The notes under the pieces: generated by a model
The model's database searches: none
Told to the model about the DNA's origin: nothing
What the model saw: the letters and a program-made list of their open reading frames with translations, nothing else
In this document: one piece after another, positions 60,987 to 64,000 of the stretch
Layout of the letters: each line of letters starts with the position of its first letter
How positions within the stretch are numbered: the first letter of the stretch is position 1
Translations under genes and position numbers: made by a program
Assembly: GCA_006546595.1 (NCBI GenBank)
Contig: VIAD01000017.1
Span: 1-64,000, forward strand
Reading direction: 5' to 3'
Source of the DNA: Moraxellaceae bacterium AER2_44_116
Lineage (GTDB): Bacteria > Pseudomonadota > Gammaproteobacteria > Pseudomonadales > Moraxellaceae
DNA: 64,000 nucleotides

Positions 60987-63008
60987 CTACACCTGCTGCA
61001 TTAACAACGCTTCTTTTAACCGTTTCACTTCATCACGTAGTTTAGCCGCTTGTTCAAATTGTAAGTCACGCGCTTTTACCATCATATCGGCTTCCGCCTC
61101 TTTAATACGTTTTAACAATACTTTGGTGTCGGTAATGACATATTGCGCCATTGTGTCAGCGACTTGTTGCGTGGTTTCTTTCGGTTGCGCTTGCGAAGCC
61201 CCACCGTAAATTTCCAAAATATCAAAAATAGGTTTAGAAACGCTGTATGGCGTAATACCATTGGCAGTATTAAAAGCAATTTGCTTATTTCGACGACGCT
61301 CCGTTTCGCCCATTGCCCGTTCCATAGAACCTGTCATACGGTCAGCATACAAAATGGCTTTACCGTTGAGGTGTCGTGCTGCTCGCCCCATCGTTTGAAT
61401 TAACGAACGTTCTGAACGTAAAAAGCCTTCTTTATCGGCATCTAAAATCGCTACTAACGACACTTCAGGCATATCTAAGCCTTCACGCAGTAGATTAATA
61501 CCGACTAAAACATCAAATACACCTAAACGTAAATCGCGAATAATTTCCACTCGTTCAACCGTGTCAATATCCGAATGCAAATAACGGACTTTGACTTTAT
61601 GTTCGGTCAAATAATTGGTTAAATCTTCAGCCATACGTTTAGTCAACGTTGTCACTAAAACCCGCTCTTTAACCGCCACCCGTAAATGGATTTCTGACAA
61701 TAAATCATCTACTTGCGTAAAGGCTGGTCGAACCTCAACAATCGGGTCAACTAAACCTGTTGGCCGTACCACTTGCTCGACAACAATTGGACATAATTTC
61801 TTTTCATAATCGGCTGGCGTTGCCGAAACAAATATTGTTTGTGGGCTGATTTTTTCCCATTCGTCAAACTTCATCGGGCGATTGTCTAAGGCGGATGGTA
61901 AGCGAAAACCATAATTAACTAAGTTTTCTTTACGCGCTCGATCACCTTTATACATCGCGCCAATTTGGGGGACAGAAACGTGCGATTCATCAATCACCAA
62001 TAAAGCATCCGCAGGCACGTAATCAAATAATGTTGGCGGTGCTTCGCCTTCCTTTCGGCCAGACAAGTGGCGTGAGTAATTTTCGATACCATTACAATAG
62101 CCGAGTTGTTGCAACATTTCTAAATCGTATTGAGTCCGTTCTTTCAGACGTTGCGCTTCAATGAGTTTATTTTCCGATAAAAACCATGCTAAACGCGGCT
62201 CTAACTCGGCACGAATCGTTTCTAGCGCGCTATTTACCTGATCTTTTGGCGTGACATAATGTGTTTTTGGATAAATCGTGACACGGGCAGCTTTTTTGGT
62301 CGTTGCGCCTGTTAAGGGGTCAAAATAACGAATATCTTCCACTTCTTCATCAAATAAACTAATGCGAATCGCTTCATCGTCCGATTCCGCAGGAAAAATA
62401 TCAATCACTTCGCCACGTACCCGATAAGTCCCACGACTAAAATCTAAATCGTTACGGGTATATTGCATTTCTGCCAACCGTCGAAGAATGGCGCGTTGGT
62501 CAACACGTTCACCGCGACTGATATGCAATAACATCTTTAAATAGGCATCAGGGTCGCCCAAACCATAAATTGCCGAGACACTGGCGACAATAATGACATC
62601 TCGCCGCTCTAATAACGCTTTGGTGGCTGACAAACGCATTTGATCAATGTGTTCATTAATCGCAGAGTCTTTTTCGATATAGGTGTCTGAAGACGGCACA
62701 TAGGCTTCAGGCTGATAATAATCATAAAATGAAACAAAATACTCGACCGCATTATTAGGAAAAAAAGCTTTAAACTCACTATATAACTGTGCCGCCAAGG
62801 TTTTGTTATGCGCCATCACAATCGTTGGCCGTTGTAAGTTAGCGATAACATTGGCAATGGTGAAAGTTTTGCCTGAACCCGTCACACCTAATAACAATTG
62901 ATGCTGATCGCCATTTTGTAGGCTGGCGCATAATTGTTTGATGGCTGTTGGTTGGTCGCCCGCAGGTTGGAAGTTGGTTTTCAACTGAAAAGGGCTTGCT
63001 GAACTCAT
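60987..63008 (-). CDS. uvrB: UvrB, nucleotide-excision-repair helicase subunit
   Basis: A 673-residue UvrB that verifies DNA damage with UvrA and loads UvrC. Features in order: Walker A GVTGSGKT (about 40-47), the beta-hairpin SFYDYYQPEAYVPSSDTYIE, DESH in LLVIDESHVSVPQIG, helicase motifs (GRAARHLNGKAILYAD) and the C-terminal UVR motif DLQFEQAAKLRDEVKRLKEA. Length as expected. No LexA box was found upstream. AAGAG lies ahead of the ATG. Confidence 0.98.
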   Translation of the reverse strand: MSSASPFQLKTNFQPAGDQPTAIKQLCASLQNGDQHQLLLGVTGSGKTFTIANVIANLQRPTIVMAHNKTLAAQLYSEFKAFFPNNAVEYFVSFYDYYQPEAYVPSSDTYIEKDSAINEHIDQMRLSATKALLERRDVIIVASVSAIYGLGDPDAYLKMLLHISRGERVDQRAILRRLAEMQYTRNDLDFSRGTYRVRGEVIDIFPAESDDEAIRISLFDEEVEDIRYFDPLTGATTKKAARVTIYPKTHYVTPKDQVNSALETIRAELEPRLAWFLSENKLIEAQRLKERTQYDLEMLQQLGYCNGIENYSRHLSGRKEGEAPPTLFDYVPADALLVIDESHVSVPQIGAMYKGDRARKENLVNYGFRLPSALDNRPMKFDEWEKISPQTIFVSATPADYEKKLCPIVVEQVVRPTGLVDPIVEVRPAFTQVDDLLSEIHLRVAVKERVLVTTLTKRMAEDLTNYLTEHKVKVRYLHSDIDTVERVEIIRDLRLGVFDVLVGINLLREGLDMPEVSLVAILDADKEGFLRSERSLIQTMGRAARHLNGKAILYADRMTGSMERAMGETERRRNKQIAFNTANGITPYSVSKPIFDILEIYGGASQAQPKETTQQVADTMAQYVITDTKVLLKRIKEAEADMMVKARDLQFEQAAKLRDEVKRLKEALLMQQV

Positions 63009-63093
63009 TGCACTACTCTTATCTGGAAAGATTTTAGGGTATTATATGCGGCTATTTATTAACAACCGACAATCCTAGACCCGAGGTTACCCC

Positions 63094-64000
63094 ATGGAAC
63101 TGCGCCTATCTGACCGTGTGTTAAGCATCAAACCTTCTCCAACCTTAGCGGTGACCAATCGTGCAGCCGAATTAAAAGCGGCTGGTAAAGACATTATTGG
63201 CTTAGGTGCTGGCGAACCCGATTTTGATACTCCCGAACACATTAAAGCTGCCGCTATTAAAGCCATCGAAAATGGCTTTACTAAATATACCGCAGTCGAT
63301 GGCACTCCCAGCTTGAAAAAAGCCATTATTGCTAAATTCAAACGTGATAACGGTTTAGATTATCAACCGAATCAAATTTTGGTGTCTTGTGGCGGCAAAC
63401 AAAGTTTCTTTAACTTGGCGTTAGCGTTTTTAAACAAAGGCGATGAAGTGATTATCCCTGCGCCATACTGGGTATCTTACCCTGATATGGTGTTGATGGC
63501 CGATGCTACACCCGTTTGTGTTGAATGCCCACAATCGCAAAACTATAAAATCACCCCTGCGCAATTAGAAGCAACGATTACGCCAAAAACCAAATTATTG
63601 GTGTTGAACTCACCTTCCAACCCGACAGGCATGGTTTATTCTAAAGCAGAATTATTAGCCTTAGCAGAGGTGTTGCGTAAACACCCACACGTTTGGGTTG
63701 CGACGGATGATATGTACGAACATATTATTTGGACAACTGAGCCTTTTGTAAATATCGTCACGGTTGCCCCTGATTTATATGACCGTACATTGGTATTAAA
63801 TGGTGTATCTAAAGCCTATGCCATGACTGGCTGGCGTATTGGTTATGCTGCTGGCCCAGCAAAAGTGATTGGTGCAATGAAAAACGTGCAATCGCAATCC
63901 ACTTCTAATCCAACATCTATTTCGCAAGTGGCTGCCGAAGCGGCACTCAATGGCGATCAAGACGTATTAAAGCCAATGGTTAAAGCCTTCAAAGAACGCC
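63094..64000 (+). CDS. Aspartate/aromatic aminotransferase, class I (3' end outside window)
   Basis: An open reading frame from the ATG at 63094 (GAGG ahead) to the window edge, giving 302 residues of a PLP-dependent class I aminotransferase: MELRLSDRVLSIKPSPTLAV, GLGAGEPDFDTPEHIKAAA, FTKYTAVDGTPSLKKAI, NSPSNPTGMVYSKAELLALA and the PLP Lys in NGVSKAYAMTGWRIGYAAG. It matches the AspC/AatA Ib subgroup found beside uvrB in Pseudomonas. Its C-terminal quarter is not seen here. Confidence 0.93.
   Translation, partial: MELRLSDRVLSIKPSPTLAVTNRAAELKAAGKDIIGLGAGEPDFDTPEHIKAAAIKAIENGFTKYTAVDGTPSLKKAIIAKFKRDNGLDYQPNQILVSCGGKQSFFNLALAFLNKGDEVIIPAPYWVSYPDMVLMADATPVCVECPQSQNYKITPAQLEATITPKTKLLVLNSPSNPTGMVYSKAELLALAEVLRKHPHVWVATDDMYEHIIWTTEPFVNIVTVAPDLYDRTLVLNGVSKAYAMTGWRIGYAAGPAKVIGAMKNVQSQSTSNPTSISQVAAEAALNGDQDVLKPMVKAFKER

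Noticed and set aside
63009..63093. LexA (SOS) box before uvrB
   Set aside because: No CTGT-N8-ACAG-like site in the short divergent gap.

Overview
The window looks like a chromosomal segment of a moderately AT-rich gammaproteobacterium. Several gene neighbourhoods match the order I know from Pseudomonas: nadC–DUF1631–ampD–ampE, hugZ–fxsA–groES–groEL, holD-like–rimI, and uvrB next to an aminotransferase. The aldehyde dehydrogenase–DUF779–GAF-regulator trio recalls Acinetobacter. My best guess is a Pseudomonadales member, perhaps of the Moraxellaceae; this is inference from gene order, not from a marker gene.

Layout. 1-1.25 kb: a broken P4-type integrase and a control region with repeated TTTGTACACA sites. 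1.27-6.3 kb: an ExaC-type aldehyde dehydrogenase with its DUF779 partner and GAF regulator, an epoxide-hydrolase-like protein and an alpha/beta hydrolase. 6.6-8.1 kb: a secreted PstS-like protein behind a Pho box. 8.4-12.0 kb: a curli-type amyloid operon (csgE, csgF, curlin, csgG, second curlin). 12.4-32.9 kb: one long leftward set of genes encoding a two-partner secretion transporter, an ExbB with a lectin-like periplasmic domain, ExbD, TonB, a putative porin, a periplasmic coiled-coil protein, a YbjN-domain protein and a 4225-residue filamentous-haemagglutinin-like exoprotein. This is the most unusual part of the window. 33-34 kb: a cluster of palindromic repeats around a small membrane protein, then a double AP2-like protein.

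34.6-43.5 kb is housekeeping: MBL-fold lipoprotein, rimI, holD-like, leuA, groESL with a clear sigma-32 promoter, a methyltransferase, fxsA and hugZ. 43.5-49 kb, rightward: AmpG, FadL, a cobalamin riboswitch with BtuB, and PduO adenosyltransferase. 49-55 kb: a helix-hairpin-helix protein, a META-domain lipoprotein, and aceF/aceE. 55-64 kb: an outer-membrane protein, ampE, ampD, DUF1631, nadC, uvrB and the start of an aminotransferase cut by the window edge.

How they work together. AmpG, AmpD and AmpE belong to muropeptide recycling. BtuB and PduO take up B12 and adenosylate it, with the riboswitch sensing the product. AceE/AceF feed acetyl-CoA, and LeuA uses acetyl-CoA for leucine. The curli operon and the giant TpsA system suggest a strong investment in surface attachment or biofilm. 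At least six copies of a TTCGACTCCGCTCAG inverted repeat, plus a second REP family, sit in the gaps between genes.
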